DNA of 64,000 nt from CAVSJO01 sp963728445 (GTDB taxonomy: Bacteria; Gemmatimonadota; Gemmatimonadetes; Longimicrobiales; RSA9), in NCBI GenBank assembly GCA_963728445.1, contig CAVSJO010000007.1:186001-250000 (forward strand), read 5' to 3'. Under the pieces are notes generated by a model. That model was not told where the DNA came from. It did no database searches and saw only the letters and a list, made by a program, of their open reading frames with translations. Shown piece by piece: positions 8,263-16,033 of this stretch (position 1 is its first letter; the number at the start of each line of letters is the position of its first letter). The position numbers and the translations under genes were made by a program.

Positions 8263-9663
8263 ATGAGCGAAGGCAGCTACAGGATCGAGAAGGACTCGCT
8301 GGGGGAGATGCGCGTCCCGGAGGACGCGCTGTGGGGGCCGCAGACCCAGAGGGCCGTCGAGAACTTCCCCATCAGCGACCTGCGCTTTCCGCGACACTTC
8401 ATCGCGGCCCTCGGCACGATCAAGAAGGCCGCGGCGCAGACGAACGAGGAGCTCGGGCTGCTGGACGGCACGAAAGCCGGCGCCATCGTGAAGGCCGCCG
8501 AGGAGGTGATCGAGGGGAAGCACGACGACCAGTTCCCCATCGACATCTTCCAGACAGGCAGCGGCACGTCGACGAACATGAACGCCAACGAGGTGATCGC
8601 CCATCGTGCGGCGCAGATCCTCGGCGGGGATGCGAAGATCCACCCCAATGACGACGTGAACGCGGGCCAGTCCTCGAACGACACGATCCCGACGGCCATG
8701 CAGGTGGCGGCGCGCACGGCGATCCACCGGGAGCTGCTGCCGGCGCTCGAGCGGCTGGCCGAGTCGCTGGACGGAAAGGCGGACGAATTCGACGGCATCG
8801 TGAAGTCGGGCCGGACGCACCTCATGGACGCGACGCCCGTGCGTCTCGGCCAGGAGTTCGGTGGCTACGCGGCGCAGGTGCGCCTCTCGATGCGGCGCCT
8901 CCGGGAGGCCGACGCGGACATGTCCGAGCTCCCGCTCGGCGGCACGGCCGTGGGAACCGGCATCAACACGCACCCGGAGTTCGCGCGCCGGGCCATCGCC
9001 CGCATCGGCCAGGCGACCGGTCTCGAGTTCCACGAGGCCGGCAACCACTTCGAGCGGCAGGGCACGCGCGATACCATCGTCTACGCCCACGGCGCCCTCA
9101 ACGCCCTCGCCGTTTCCCTGAGCAAGATCGCCAATGACATCCGCTGGCTGGGCAGCGGCCCGCGCGCGGGTCTGGGGGAGATCACGCTGCCCTCCATCCA
9201 GCCCGGGTCCAGCATCATGCCGGGGAAGGTCAACCCCGTCATTCCCGAAGCCGTCACGATGGTGGCCGCCCAGGTCATGGGGAATCACACGACGGTCACC
9301 GCGTCCGGACTCGGCGCGTACTTCGAGCTTAACCTGATGATGCCGGTGATGGCGTACGCGCTGCTCCAGTCCATCGGCATCCTGGCGACCGCGTCGCGGA
9401 CGTTCGCCGACAAGTGCATCGACGGCATCACCGTCAACGAGGAGCGCTGCCGGGAGTTGCTGGAGGGAAACCTCTCGCTGGCGACGGCGCTGGCACCGCA
9501 CATCGGCTACGACGCCGCGGCGTCCATCGCGAAGCAGGCGTTCCGGGAGGGGAAGACGGCGAGGCAGGTGGCGAAGGAGAAGGGCGTGCTCCCGGACGAC
9601 GAGCTGGACCGCGTGCTGGACGCGGCGGCCATGACGGAGCCCGGGATTCCCGGCAGCGACTGA
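8263..9663 (+). CDS. fumC: fumarate hydratase, class II
   Basis: A 466-residue class II fumarase, the normal family length. The fumarase/aspartase signature GSSIMPGKVNP is at about 316-326, and SGRTHLMDATPVRLGQEFGG and TGSGTSTNMNANEV-type blocks, which build the active site between subunits, are conserved. It hydrates fumarate to (S)-malate in the TCA cycle as an iron-free homotetramer. The ATG at 8263 follows GAGCCCGGA. It sits directly downstream of an SDR gene. Aspartase is the close alternative, but the SGR-THLMDA and GSSIMPGKVNP context favours fumarase. Confidence 0.95.
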   Translation: MSEGSYRIEKDSLGEMRVPEDALWGPQTQRAVENFPISDLRFPRHFIAALGTIKKAAAQTNEELGLLDGTKAGAIVKAAEEVIEGKHDDQFPIDIFQTGSGTSTNMNANEVIAHRAAQILGGDAKIHPNDDVNAGQSSNDTIPTAMQVAARTAIHRELLPALERLAESLDGKADEFDGIVKSGRTHLMDATPVRLGQEFGGYAAQVRLSMRRLREADADMSELPLGGTAVGTGINTHPEFARRAIARIGQATGLEFHEAGNHFERQGTRDTIVYAHGALNALAVSLSKIANDIRWLGSGPRAGLGEITLPSIQPGSSIMPGKVNPVIPEAVTMVAAQVMGNHTTVTASGLGAYFELNLMMPVMAYALLQSIGILATASRTFADKCIDGITVNEERCRELLEGNLSLATALAPHIGYDAAASIAKQAFREGKTARQVAKEKGVLPDDELDRVLDAAAMTEPGIPGSD

Positions 9664-9721
9664 GCGATCGGGGCCGCGTCGTCCTGCCGCTACCTTGCCC
9701 CGCCGCGACGCTGTCCTGCCG

Positions 9722-10036
9722 CTACGAAGCGCGGGGCGGCGCGTCCGGCCGGACGAGCTCACCGAGGGCGCCGACGTGGCGCGACAGCTCGTCGCGGCAG
9801 AGCCGGTTCAGCGTCCAGAGCCCGTTCTTGCGTCGGTCGATGAGCCCGACCGACTCCAGGATGCCGAGGTGGTGGGATACGAGGGAGGCCGACATCCCCA
9901 GCCGCGAGCCGATGGCGCTGCAGGGCAGCTCCGACTCCTCCGCGAGGAGCTCGACGATGCGGTAGCGATTCTCGTCCGACAATGCGCCGAGCACGCGCAC
10001 GAGCTCGGTGCACCGGGGATTCGGATCCGCTTCCAC
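9722..10036 (-). CDS. ArsR-family winged-helix regulator
   Basis: A 104-residue single-domain winged-helix repressor of the ArsR/SmtB type: LSDENRYRIVELLAEESEL forms the first helices, SASLVSHHLGILESVGLIDR the recognition helix, and RKNGLWTLN the wing. The usual metal-binding CxC motif in the recognition helix is absent, and the one Cys lies near residue 37, so the signal is unknown. The GTG at 10036 is preceded by GGAGG at five bases; a GTG six bases upstream (10042) would start on the ribosome binding site. It ends convergent with fumC. DNA-binding transcription factor; targets unknown. Confidence 0.87.
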   Translation of the reverse strand: MEADPNPRCTELVRVLGALSDENRYRIVELLAEESELPCSAIGSRLGMSASLVSHHLGILESVGLIDRRKNGLWTLNRLCRDELSRHVGALGELVRPDAPPRAS

Positions 10037-10154
10037 CTGCACCTCCGTAGGGATTCACACGGCGCGGCGTCGACCGCCGCGGGTGCGCCTACTACCCGCG
10101 TTCCCTCGGTGGGATCCCGGGCGGCGGGTCGGAGGGGGACAGGCCCCGCGGGGG

Positions 10155-10550
10155 TCAGCCGGTCTGCTCGCCCACGTGCAGCGAGCACCCCGACCGGCGC
10201 GCCTTCCCCGATGCGAGGCGAAAACGGTAGGTGCCCGCGCGGGGGAAGACGACCTTCTCGAGCGGCATGATCAGGCGAGTCTGAGGTGGGGCGCCGCCCG
10301 GGACGGCATCGACCTCGGTGTGGCCCTCGATGGTGAGCACCTTCTCGCCGGCCTCGTCGAGCAGATCGGCGCGGATCGGCTGCCGCCCCGTCTCATCCGG
10401 GCCCCACTCGATGAGGAAGACCGCCGTCATCCGGTCCTGCGCGGCGGGGAACCCCGGCGCCTGGAGCTGTGTGAAGATGCCCGTCAGGTCGAGCTTCCCG
10501 TCCGGACGGACGTCGGCGTCGTCGCAGACGACGGAGAGAATGAGTTCCAT
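10155..10550 (-). CDS. DUF6941-like protein
   Basis: A 131-residue small protein, apparently of the DUF6941 family, judged from VRPDGKLDLTGIFTQLQAP near the start and the all-beta look of the remainder (TAVFLIEW, PLEKVVFPRAGTYRFRL). There is no signal peptide or membrane segment. The fold suggests a beta-sandwich cytosolic protein; function unknown. It is divergent from the PIG-L deacetylase gene, with 48 nt between the starts. I have no visible Shine-Dalgarno for the ATG at 10550. Confidence 0.7.
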   Translation of the reverse strand: MELILSVVCDDADVRPDGKLDLTGIFTQLQAPGFPAAQDRMTAVFLIEWGPDETGRQPIRADLLDEAGEKVLTIEGHTEVDAVPGGAPPQTRLIMPLEKVVFPRAGTYRFRLASGKARRSGCSLHVGEQTG

Positions 10551-10598
10551 GGGGCGGCGAAGATGACGGCAGGCCGTCCACGTGTCAAACGGAGAACG

Positions 10599-11297
10599 AT
10601 GGCGGAGAAGAAGAAGACCCTGCTGGTGGCGTTGTCGCACCCGGACGACGAGGTGAGCTGCGCCGGTACCGTCGCAGCCCACACGGCGCGGGGCGACCGG
10701 GTCGTGCTGCTCTGGCTGACCCGGGGGGAGATGACGCACGTGTTGGCGGCGCACGGAGAAGGGGAGGTTGCGCGTCTGCGCACGGAGCACGGCGAGCAGG
10801 CCGCGCAGATGCTCGGTGCCGAGGCCCGTTTTCTGGACATGCCCGATACGGCGATCGAGACGACGCGGGAGAACGCGATCGAAGTCGCGAAGGCAATCGC
10901 CGACGTGCGGCCCGACGCGGTTCTGACGTGGGGTGGGGCGTGGGCGCGGGGCATGCGGCATCCGGACCACCAGGCGACGGGAGAGCTCGTGAGGAACGCC
11001 GTCACCTACGCCCGCATCGGGCGTCTCGTCGAGCCCGCGCCGGCGCACCGGGAGTCGTGTCCCGTGTTCACCCTGCGGGGACGCCACTCGACGCTGCCGG
11101 CGCGGGCGGTCGACGTATCGGACCAGCTCGACAGGGTCCTCGAGCTGGCGGCCTTCTATCGTGAGCGGGTGGGCTGGCCTGAGCGGGACTGGCTGCTGCT
11201 GCGGCTGCACGCCGCGGGCGAGGCCTTCGGGGTGCGGGCCGCCGAGGTGTTCGACGCCTGGGAGACGCCCGGCGGGATCGGATCCGGGCTTGTCTGA
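10599..11297 (+). CDS. PIG-L/LmbE-family deacetylase
   Basis: A 232-residue zinc-dependent deacetylase of the PIG-L/LmbE family. The metal motif HPDDE is at residues 14-18, the third ligand comes from RHPDHQAT near residue 129, and LTRGE is the usual substrate-loop block. Family members remove acetyl groups from GlcNAc-linked substrates, as in bacillithiol (BshB) and mycothiol (MshB) synthesis, or from sugar lipids. A BshB role is possible but no BshA or BshC gene is adjacent. The ATG at 10599 follows GGAG (10591-10594). It ends one base before the convergent PRC-barrel gene. Confidence 0.88.
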   Translation: MAEKKKTLLVALSHPDDEVSCAGTVAAHTARGDRVVLLWLTRGEMTHVLAAHGEGEVARLRTEHGEQAAQMLGAEARFLDMPDTAIETTRENAIEVAKAIADVRPDAVLTWGGAWARGMRHPDHQATGELVRNAVTYARIGRLVEPAPAHRESCPVFTLRGRHSTLPARAVDVSDQLDRVLELAAFYRERVGWPERDWLLLRLHAAGEAFGVRAAEVFDAWETPGGIGSGLV

Positions 11298-11298
11298 C

Positions 11299-12147
11299 TC
11301 ACGCGCCGGCGCCGTCGAACTCCGGTCGCTCAAATCGACGGTCGGCGCCGACCCGGCCCTCGACCGCCCGAAGCAGCCGGCGCTCGTCCTCCCGGTCGAG
11401 GCCCGCGGCCGGGTCGCACTCTGGCAGCGCCTGCACGTCGGCCGCATACAGCCCGCCGAGCCGAACGCGCTGCCGCTCCCGGTCCAGGTGGGCATAGCCG
11501 ACGGGGATGAGCGTGGCCCCGGCGCCCGTGCGCTCCACGACGAGGTAGCGGACCCGACGGGCGCCGGTGTCCACGAACAGGTCCGCGACCCGGCCCGCTT
11601 CCCGCCCGCCGGCCCCTTCGACGGGCCACGTCCGGACGTCCTGCTCGCCGGAGGCGACGCGCCAGCCGGAGAGGCGCGACAGCAGGCCCAGCGTCGGCGC
11701 GCCGTCGCCGTCACTCTCCACAGGATGCTCGCCCACGTACAGGAACCGGTGATCGTACGCAGGGTGGGCGTAGTAGTGCTCGCCGTAGAAGAGGCGACTG
11801 TACGCGGCGAGGATCTCGCTCTCGTAGGCGATGTCCGGCTCCTCCCCCGTGTGGTATTCCGGGATCGTGGCGAGGTCCTCCCTCGTGACCGCCCGCAGGC
11901 GCACCCGGGATCCGTCGGCGTGCTCTTCGATTCGCGCGTGGCCGATGGGCACGAGCACGTGCCGGCTCGGCTCGCCCGCGGCGATGTCGAGGTAGCGGAT
12001 GAGTCCGCTGTTCGCCTCGCTCAGCAGTCCGAACACCTCGCCGGTAGGACGACCCCCGACGTCGTCGACGGGCAGTCCCGACAGGTCCGGCCAGGGGACC
12101 AGCGGCTTCGCGGTTTCCGGACCCGGTCCGTAGATGAGCGGGCTCAT
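11299..12147 (-). CDS. double PRC-barrel domain protein
   Basis: A 282-residue protein with two PRC-barrel-like beta domains: one at about residues 20-80 (LPVDDVGGRPTGEVFGLL, then RHVLVPIGHARIE) and one at about 170-240 (GREAGRVADLFVDTGARRVR, TLIPVGYAHLD). A middle Tyr-rich segment (YGEHYYAHPAYDHRFLYVGE) joins them. A barrel preceded by a Tyr-rich segment recalls the photosynthetic reaction-centre H subunit, but there is no N-terminal membrane helix and no photosystem gene nearby, so that identity is not supported. Soluble, function unknown. It is divergent from the Nudix gene at 12171. Confidence 0.78.
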   Translation of the reverse strand: MSPLIYGPGPETAKPLVPWPDLSGLPVDDVGGRPTGEVFGLLSEANSGLIRYLDIAAGEPSRHVLVPIGHARIEEHADGSRVRLRAVTREDLATIPEYHTGEEPDIAYESEILAAYSRLFYGEHYYAHPAYDHRFLYVGEHPVESDGDGAPTLGLLSRLSGWRVASGEQDVRTWPVEGAGGREAGRVADLFVDTGARRVRYLVVERTGAGATLIPVGYAHLDRERQRVRLGGLYAADVQALPECDPAAGLDREDERRLLRAVEGRVGADRRFERPEFDGAGA

Positions 12148-12170
12148 GCGATGGCTCCCGTGAGGTGCCC

Positions 12171-12629
12171 GTGAAGTCCCGCAGAGACCGCTCTGCGGGC
12201 GTGATCGTGTTCCGGCGCGAAGACGGCGAGCTGCTCTTCCTTCTGCTCCGATCCCGGCTCACCAAGCGACCGCTCTGGGAATTCCCGAAGGGCGGGATCG
12301 ATCCCGACGAGACGCCCCACGAGGCCGCTCTCCGGGAGATGGCCGAGGAGACCGGTCTGGGGCCCGGGGACGTCCGGCTCGTCGACGGCTTCGAGGAGGC
12401 GGAGCGCTACCGCTTCAGCATCATGGAGGGCAATGAGCGCGTACTCGTCCGCAAGGAGGTGGTCTACTTCCTCGCCGAGACCGAGCGGGAGGAAATCCGG
12501 CTCTCGGAAGCGGAGGCGTCCCGCTATGCGTGGTTGCCGGCGGAGCGCGCCATCTCGCGAGTCCGCTACCCCGAGCGCCGCCGGCTGCTGCGCAAAGCGA
12601 TCCGCGCGGCAGACGGGACTGCGGAGTGA
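12171..12629 (+). CDS. Nudix hydrolase, diadenosine-polyphosphatase-like
   Basis: A 152-residue Nudix hydrolase. The Nudix box GGIDPDETPHEAALREMAEE then TG is complete, and is preceded by RPLWEFPKG, as in asymmetric Ap4A hydrolases and related MutT-like enzymes. It would hydrolyse Ap4A-like or NDP-linked compounds with a divalent metal. Two GTG codons compete: 12165 and 12171. I prefer 12171, which has GAGG five bases upstream. The preference WEFPKG versus NWGLPKG separates it from the other Nudix gene (328-816), so they are not recent duplicates. Confidence 0.88.
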   Translation: MKSRRDRSAGVIVFRREDGELLFLLLRSRLTKRPLWEFPKGGIDPDETPHEAALREMAEETGLGPGDVRLVDGFEEAERYRFSIMEGNERVLVRKEVVYFLAETEREEIRLSEAEASRYAWLPAERAISRVRYPERRRLLRKAIRAADGTAE

Positions 12630-12667
12630 GGAGCGACGGGCCGCCGGCGCCGGATCGGAGATCGGAC

Positions 12668-13294
12668 TCACCCGGTGCGGGCCTGGCGGAGTCGACGGGC
12701 GAGGGAGTTCTCGGACAGGGCGAGGGCCTGGGCGAGGATGTCAGCCACGCTCGGGCCGTGAAACGCTTCGACGTCCTCCCGGCGGACGTCCCCTCCGGAG
12801 TCGACGAAGATCAGTCGTCCGTACCAGCCGTGAGATTCCGAACGACAGCGGATGAGCACCCGGAACTCGCTCCCGTCCAGTCGCAGGTTGCGGAGATCGA
12901 CCGTCGTCAGATCTCTGGTGCTGTCCTTCGTGGAAGTCCCCTCGGGAGAGAAGGGCGTATAGGTGCCGGCGGTGGAGGCGGGTGTAACCGGATGGGACTC
13001 CGGGTGTCCGGCCTCGGCCGCCAGCGGCGCGCTGCCCGAATCGCACCCCACGGGTGCGGCGACCGCCCGGCACACGCCTTCCCATCCGCAGCGGGAGCAC
13101 CAGCGCTTCTGCACGATCGGCCGCCCATGGGTGCGGAGCACGTCGAGGAGGCGGAAGCGGATCCAGAGCGTCTCGGCGAGACACGCGGGACAGACCCGGC
13201 CGCGGGGCAGCGATCGATAGCGGAGCATGGCCGCCACCCCTATGGGAAGCCCAACGAGAGCAGTTAGATACGCGATCACCAGGATGGTTCCCAT
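12668..13294 (-). CDS. membrane-anchored zinc-ribbon hypothetical protein
   Basis: A 208-residue protein I do not recognise. Residues 3-25 form one membrane helix (ILVIAYLTALVGLPIGVAAM). Two Cys pairs, CPAC (about 35-38) and CSRC (about 66-69), probably form a zinc ribbon just inside the membrane. A Ser/Thr/Pro-rich linker follows, and the last 90 residues are an alpha/beta domain (LDGSEFRVLIRCRSESHG, then YGRLIFVDSGGDVRREDVEA). GAGTGAGG lies just before the ATG at 13294. Cytoplasmic orientation of the ribbon is inferred. Confidence 0.68.
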   Translation of the reverse strand: MGTILVIAYLTALVGLPIGVAAMLRYRSLPRGRVCPACLAETLWIRFRLLDVLRTHGRPIVQKRWCSRCGWEGVCRAVAAPVGCDSGSAPLAAEAGHPESHPVTPASTAGTYTPFSPEGTSTKDSTRDLTTVDLRNLRLDGSEFRVLIRCRSESHGWYGRLIFVDSGGDVRREDVEAFHGPSVADILAQALALSENSLARRLRQARTG

Positions 13295-13385
13295 TCCTCA
13301 CTCCGGCGGCCTTGAATTCGTGCCGGATCGAGAGGCAAGGAGCGTACCTCGACACGGCTCCCTGCCGGACACCCTCGGGCGTTTC

Positions 13386-13414
13386 TTGACACCCGGGCCT
13401 GCCCCTTGCATACT
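13386..13414 (+). promoter_or_regulatory. predicted promoter for the Met-rich lipoprotein
   Basis: TTGACA (13386-13391), 17-bp spacer, CATACT (13409-13414). One of the best consensus matches in the window; 117 nt upstream of the lipoprotein ATG. Confidence 0.55.
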
Positions 13415-13530
13415 CGACGCCCGGAGCGGCCGACTCGACTTCGCTTCCCAGCGGGGATCCGTTGACACACGGCCGTCTCGCGCCCGAACGGACGCGAAGG
13501 ACCCCATGCGACCCTCATCGGAGGATCAAC

Positions 13531-13749
13531 ATGAAGCGCTCGGTGCTTACGCTACTGGCTGTTTCGATGCTCGGCCTCTCCGCAGCGGCTTGCAGCGGCG
13601 GAGACGACGCGGACGAGAACGTTCCGCCCGTCGAAGAGAACGTGAACACGCAGCCTGCTCCGGCCCCGGCGCCCATGACGCCGGACACCGGGATGGCGGC
13701 GGACACGATGATGATGGACACGATGGGGATGGACACGACCAGCATGTAG
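13531..13749 (+). CDS. Met-rich small lipoprotein
   Basis: A 72-residue lipoprotein. A type II signal peptide (MKRSVLTLLAVSMLGLSAAA) ends at Cys21 in a lipobox. The mature part is disordered: an acidic stretch (GGDDADENVPPVEENVN), a Pro/Ala stretch, then a C-terminal 20 residues with repeats of Met, Asp and Thr (DTMMMDTMGMDTTSM). GGAGG is at 13520-13524, seven bases before the ATG. It stands alone between its own promoter and a strong terminator. Function unknown; the Met-rich tail could bind soft metals, but this is speculation. Confidence 0.8.
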   Translation: MKRSVLTLLAVSMLGLSAAACSGGDDADENVPPVEENVNTQPAPAPAPMTPDTGMAADTMMMDTMGMDTTSM

Positions 13750-13776
13750 GCCTGGTACTTCCCCACAGGAATGCGC

Positions 13777-13807
13777 AGCGGCGGGCTTCGGCCCGCCGCT
13801 TCGCATT
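13777..13807. terminator. intrinsic terminator with TTCG loop
   Basis: A perfect 10-bp stem (13777-13786 with 13791-13800) closed by TTCG and followed by TCGCATTT. It sits between the Met-rich lipoprotein and the convergent ppa gene and probably serves both. Confidence 0.82.
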
Positions 13808-13814
13808 TGGGGCA

Positions 13815-14357
13815 TCAGGCGTCGCCCGGGTAGCGCTCGGCGTACCGCTCCATCGACGCGCGGATCACCCCGTGCGCGTGCACCCGATCCTTCCACCCGA
13901 GTGACACGGTGCGACCGCCTTCCAGCTCCTTGTAGACCCCGAAGAAGTGCTCCACCTCCCGGAGCAGGTGCGGCGCCACGTCCCCGAGATCCTGGAACTC
14001 GTCGAAGAGCGGGTCCCGGATCGGAACCGCCAGGACCTTTTCGTCCAGCTCGTCCGCATCGGTCATGGCGAAGACGCCGATCGGCCGGACCCGCACCAGG
14101 CACCCCGTGAACGTCGGCTCCGTCACGAGGACGAGGACGTCCAGCGGGTCGCCGTCGTCCGCCAGCGTGCGTGGGATCAGTCCATAATCCGCCGGGTAGT
14201 GGACCGAGCTGTAGAGAAGCCGGTCCAGGCGGAACATGCCGCTGTCCTTTTCCAGCTCGTATTTTGCCCGGCTGCCCTGCGGGATCTCGATGACCGCGTT
14301 CAGCTGGCCCGGGGGCTCGGGCCCCACGGGGAGATCGTGCCACGGATGGACCGACAT
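13815..14357 (-). CDS. ppa: inorganic pyrophosphatase, family I
   Basis: A 180-residue soluble inorganic pyrophosphatase. The signature DDGDPLD with its metal-binding aspartates is at residues 67-73, and IEIPQGSRAKYELEKD, with catalytic Lys and Glu, lies near residues 23-38. It hydrolyses pyrophosphate to phosphate, pulling biosynthetic reactions forward; Mg-dependent. ATG 14357 has GGAG five bases upstream; a GTG at 14363 overlaps that site less well. Divergent from the endonuclease IV gene with 23 nt between starts, so promoters must overlap. Confidence 0.95.
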   Translation of the reverse strand: MSVHPWHDLPVGPEPPGQLNAVIEIPQGSRAKYELEKDSGMFRLDRLLYSSVHYPADYGLIPRTLADDGDPLDVLVLVTEPTFTGCLVRVRPIGVFAMTDADELDEKVLAVPIRDPLFDEFQDLGDVAPHLLREVEHFFGVYKELEGGRTVSLGWKDRVHAHGVIRASMERYAERYPGDA

Positions 14358-14380
14358 GCTCACTCCAGGATGAGGATGAC

Positions 14381-15271
14381 GTGACGCCGAAATCTACAGG
14401 ATCGAACGACCCCGCACCCGCCCATGACGAGCTCGGCGCCCACGTATCCTCCGCCGGCGGACCGCAGAACGCCCCCGCCCGGGCGGCCGAGATCGACTCG
14501 GTCTGCCTCCAGCTCTTCACCAAACAGCCGAGCCGCTGGGCCGAACGGGATTTCGACGGCGACGTCGCCTCCGCCTGGTCCGACGCCCGAGAGGTCCATG
14601 GCGTCCGCTTCGCCGCCGCCCACGACTCCTACCTGATCAACCTGGCCACCCCGGATCCCGAGCTCTTTCGCCGCTCCGTCGATTCCTTCCGGCGGGAGCT
14701 CGGCCGCTGCGCGGCCCTGGAGTTGAGCGCCCTGGTCACGCACCCCGGCAATGCCACCGACGGAGACCCGGCCCGGGGCCTTGCGCAGAACGCGGACGCC
14801 ATCGGCGAGGCACTCGAGGCCGTCCCGGGTCCGACTGTCGTCCTGATCGAGACCACAGCCGGCTCCGGATCGGTGCTCGGAGCCACATTCGAGGAGATCG
14901 CGGGACTTCTCGAGCGCATGCCCGCGTCGCTCCACCACCGCGTCGGCGTCTGCTTCGACACCTGCCACGTCCACGCCGCCGGCTACGACCTCGTCGACGA
15001 CTACGACGGCGTGATGAGCCGCTTCGACGACACGGTCGGACTCGACCGCATCGGACTCTTCCACCTCAACGACTCCGCCACTCCCTTCGCGAGCCGCCGC
15101 GACCGCCACGCCCACGTCGGCGAAGGAAGCCTCGGCGACACGCCGTTCCGCCGCCTCCTCACGGACGACCGCTTCACCGCCGTACCCAAGCTCCTCGAGA
15201 CTCCGAAGGACGATGACGCGGTCGCGGCTGATCGTCGCAACCTCAGACGCCTGCGTAACTTCCGGGCCTGA
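14381..15271 (+). CDS. nfo: endonuclease IV (AP endonuclease)
   Basis: A 296-residue endonuclease IV of the TIM-barrel AP_endonuc family. GAHVSSAGG at the start carries a zinc His, THPG the next, VGVCFDTCHVHAAGYD the central metal-binding block, and HVGEGSLG the C-terminal ligand block. It cuts the phosphodiester bond 5' to abasic sites and trims 3'-blocking groups in base-excision repair. The GTG at 14381 is the chosen start because the AHVS block begins about 20 residues in, as usual. No clear terminator follows; a 760-nt gene-free stretch begins here. Confidence 0.93.
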   Translation: MTPKSTGSNDPAPAHDELGAHVSSAGGPQNAPARAAEIDSVCLQLFTKQPSRWAERDFDGDVASAWSDAREVHGVRFAAAHDSYLINLATPDPELFRRSVDSFRRELGRCAALELSALVTHPGNATDGDPARGLAQNADAIGEALEAVPGPTVVLIETTAGSGSVLGATFEEIAGLLERMPASLHHRVGVCFDTCHVHAAGYDLVDDYDGVMSRFDDTVGLDRIGLFHLNDSATPFASRRDRHAHVGEGSLGDTPFRRLLTDDRFTAVPKLLETPKDDDAVAADRRNLRRLRNFRA

Positions 15272-15519
15272 GTCCAGGGCTGGAATCTGAAAAAAGAGTC
15301 CCGTTCCGCGAAATATGTAGCGAAAATCCCGGCGGCGCGGAACCGGTGCGAATTTCGTAACTTGTTGACGTAAATACAGTTAGGGACATCAGCAGGCTTC
15401 GGCACCGGGATTGCCCTACCAAGGCGGCGAGAACACAGCCGCAGTGAACGGGAACTCGGGGAGAGCGCTGCGGACTGGAGCGGCCGTCGGGGAGCATTCC
15501 GGCGGTCGCTCGTTTTCCC

Positions 15520-15610
15520 CCCGCAGTACCCCGCCCGCAGTACCCCGCCCGCAGTCCGTCGCCCGCAGTCCGTCGCCCGCAGTCCGTCGCCCGCAGTCCG
15601 TCGCCCGCAG
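15520..15610. repeat. 14-bp tandem repeat array, 7 copies
   Basis: CCCGCAG recurs exactly every 14 bases at 15520, 15534, 15548, 15562, 15576, 15590 and 15604. Units 1-2 are CCCGCAGTACCCCG, units 3-6 CCCGCAGTCCGTCG, and the seventh diverges after the core. The 15272-15660 stretch around it has no gene; its first 130 bases are notably A+T-richer than the rest of the window. Confidence 0.93.
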
Positions 15611-15668
15611 TTCCAGAACTCGTTGCAGATCAAAGACTTCCAGGAATTTCCCCCGCGCATGCACCATC

Positions 15669-15697
15669 TTGACGCCCGGCCCGCCTTCAAATAGCTT
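15669..15697 (+). promoter_or_regulatory. predicted promoter of the intergenic RNA
   Basis: TTGACG (15669-15674), 17-bp spacer, TAGCTT (15692-15697). Nothing coding lies between it and the terminator at 15863-15894. Confidence 0.5.
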
Positions 15698-15703
15698 GGA
15701 CTC

Positions 15704-15894
15704 GGCGGCGTGCCAGAGGGCTCATTTTTGAGCCGACACTACAGAAGCAGGGGCCCGCTTCCGGACCCGGACGCCACGCCCTACGGGGAAGGCGGCAAGG
15801 TGAGGAGGGGTACCCACCCATTATCGATGGGGCTTCAAAAACACCCTCTGGTGCGTCCCATGGGCCGGCCCGCGAGATGCGGGTCGGCCTTTTT
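15704..15894 (+). ncRNA. candidate structured RNA or attenuating leader upstream of the pterin operon
   Basis: About 190 nt between a promoter and a strong terminator with no plausible open reading frame. The ends pair: 15709-15720 with 15844-15855 form a 12-bp helix (two G-U pairs). Inside are a hairpin at 15719-15734 with a TTTT loop, a GAAGC/GCTTC hairpin, and a possible CCGCTTCC/GGAAGGCGG helix. A closed multi-helix core followed by a terminator is the layout of a riboswitch; the length would also suit a 6S-like RNA. I found no tmRNA, SRP, preQ1 or THF-aptamer consensus. The next gene, PTPS, begins 140 nt after the terminator. Confidence 0.5.
15863..15894 (+). terminator. strong intrinsic terminator
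   Basis: An 11-bp stem (15863-15873 with 15879-15889, one G-U), loop GAGAT, followed by TTTTT. It points along the plus strand although no gene precedes it for 590 nt. Confidence 0.85.
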
Positions 15895-16033
15895 CGTGTG
15901 GGGGCGTAGCGTTCGGGCGGCTGCGGGGTAGAGGGGCGGGGAGGCCGGGTCCGGCGGGATGGGCCGGTGGGGATCCGGCCTCCGGCAGCGCGGATTCGCG
16001 GGGAACCGGGGCAGGGCACCAACGGGAGGATCG

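Noticed and set aside
9681..9725. 13-bp direct repeat GTCCTGCCGCTAC after fumC
   Set aside because: Two copies only, 32 bp apart, in the gap and 3' end of the ArsR gene; no associated element, probably chance or slippage.
11299..12147. Photosynthetic reaction-centre H subunit
   Set aside because: No membrane helix and no pigment or reaction-centre genes nearby.
15520..15610. CRISPR array
   Set aside because: The repeats are 14 bp with no spacers and no cas genes are present.
15704..15894. tmRNA, SRP RNA, preQ1 or THF riboswitch identity for the candidate RNA
   Set aside because: I checked the consensus pieces I remember (tRNA-like ends, GGAAGCAGC-type SRP loop, A-rich preQ1 tail, THF core) and found none; only an unnamed structured RNA is supported.
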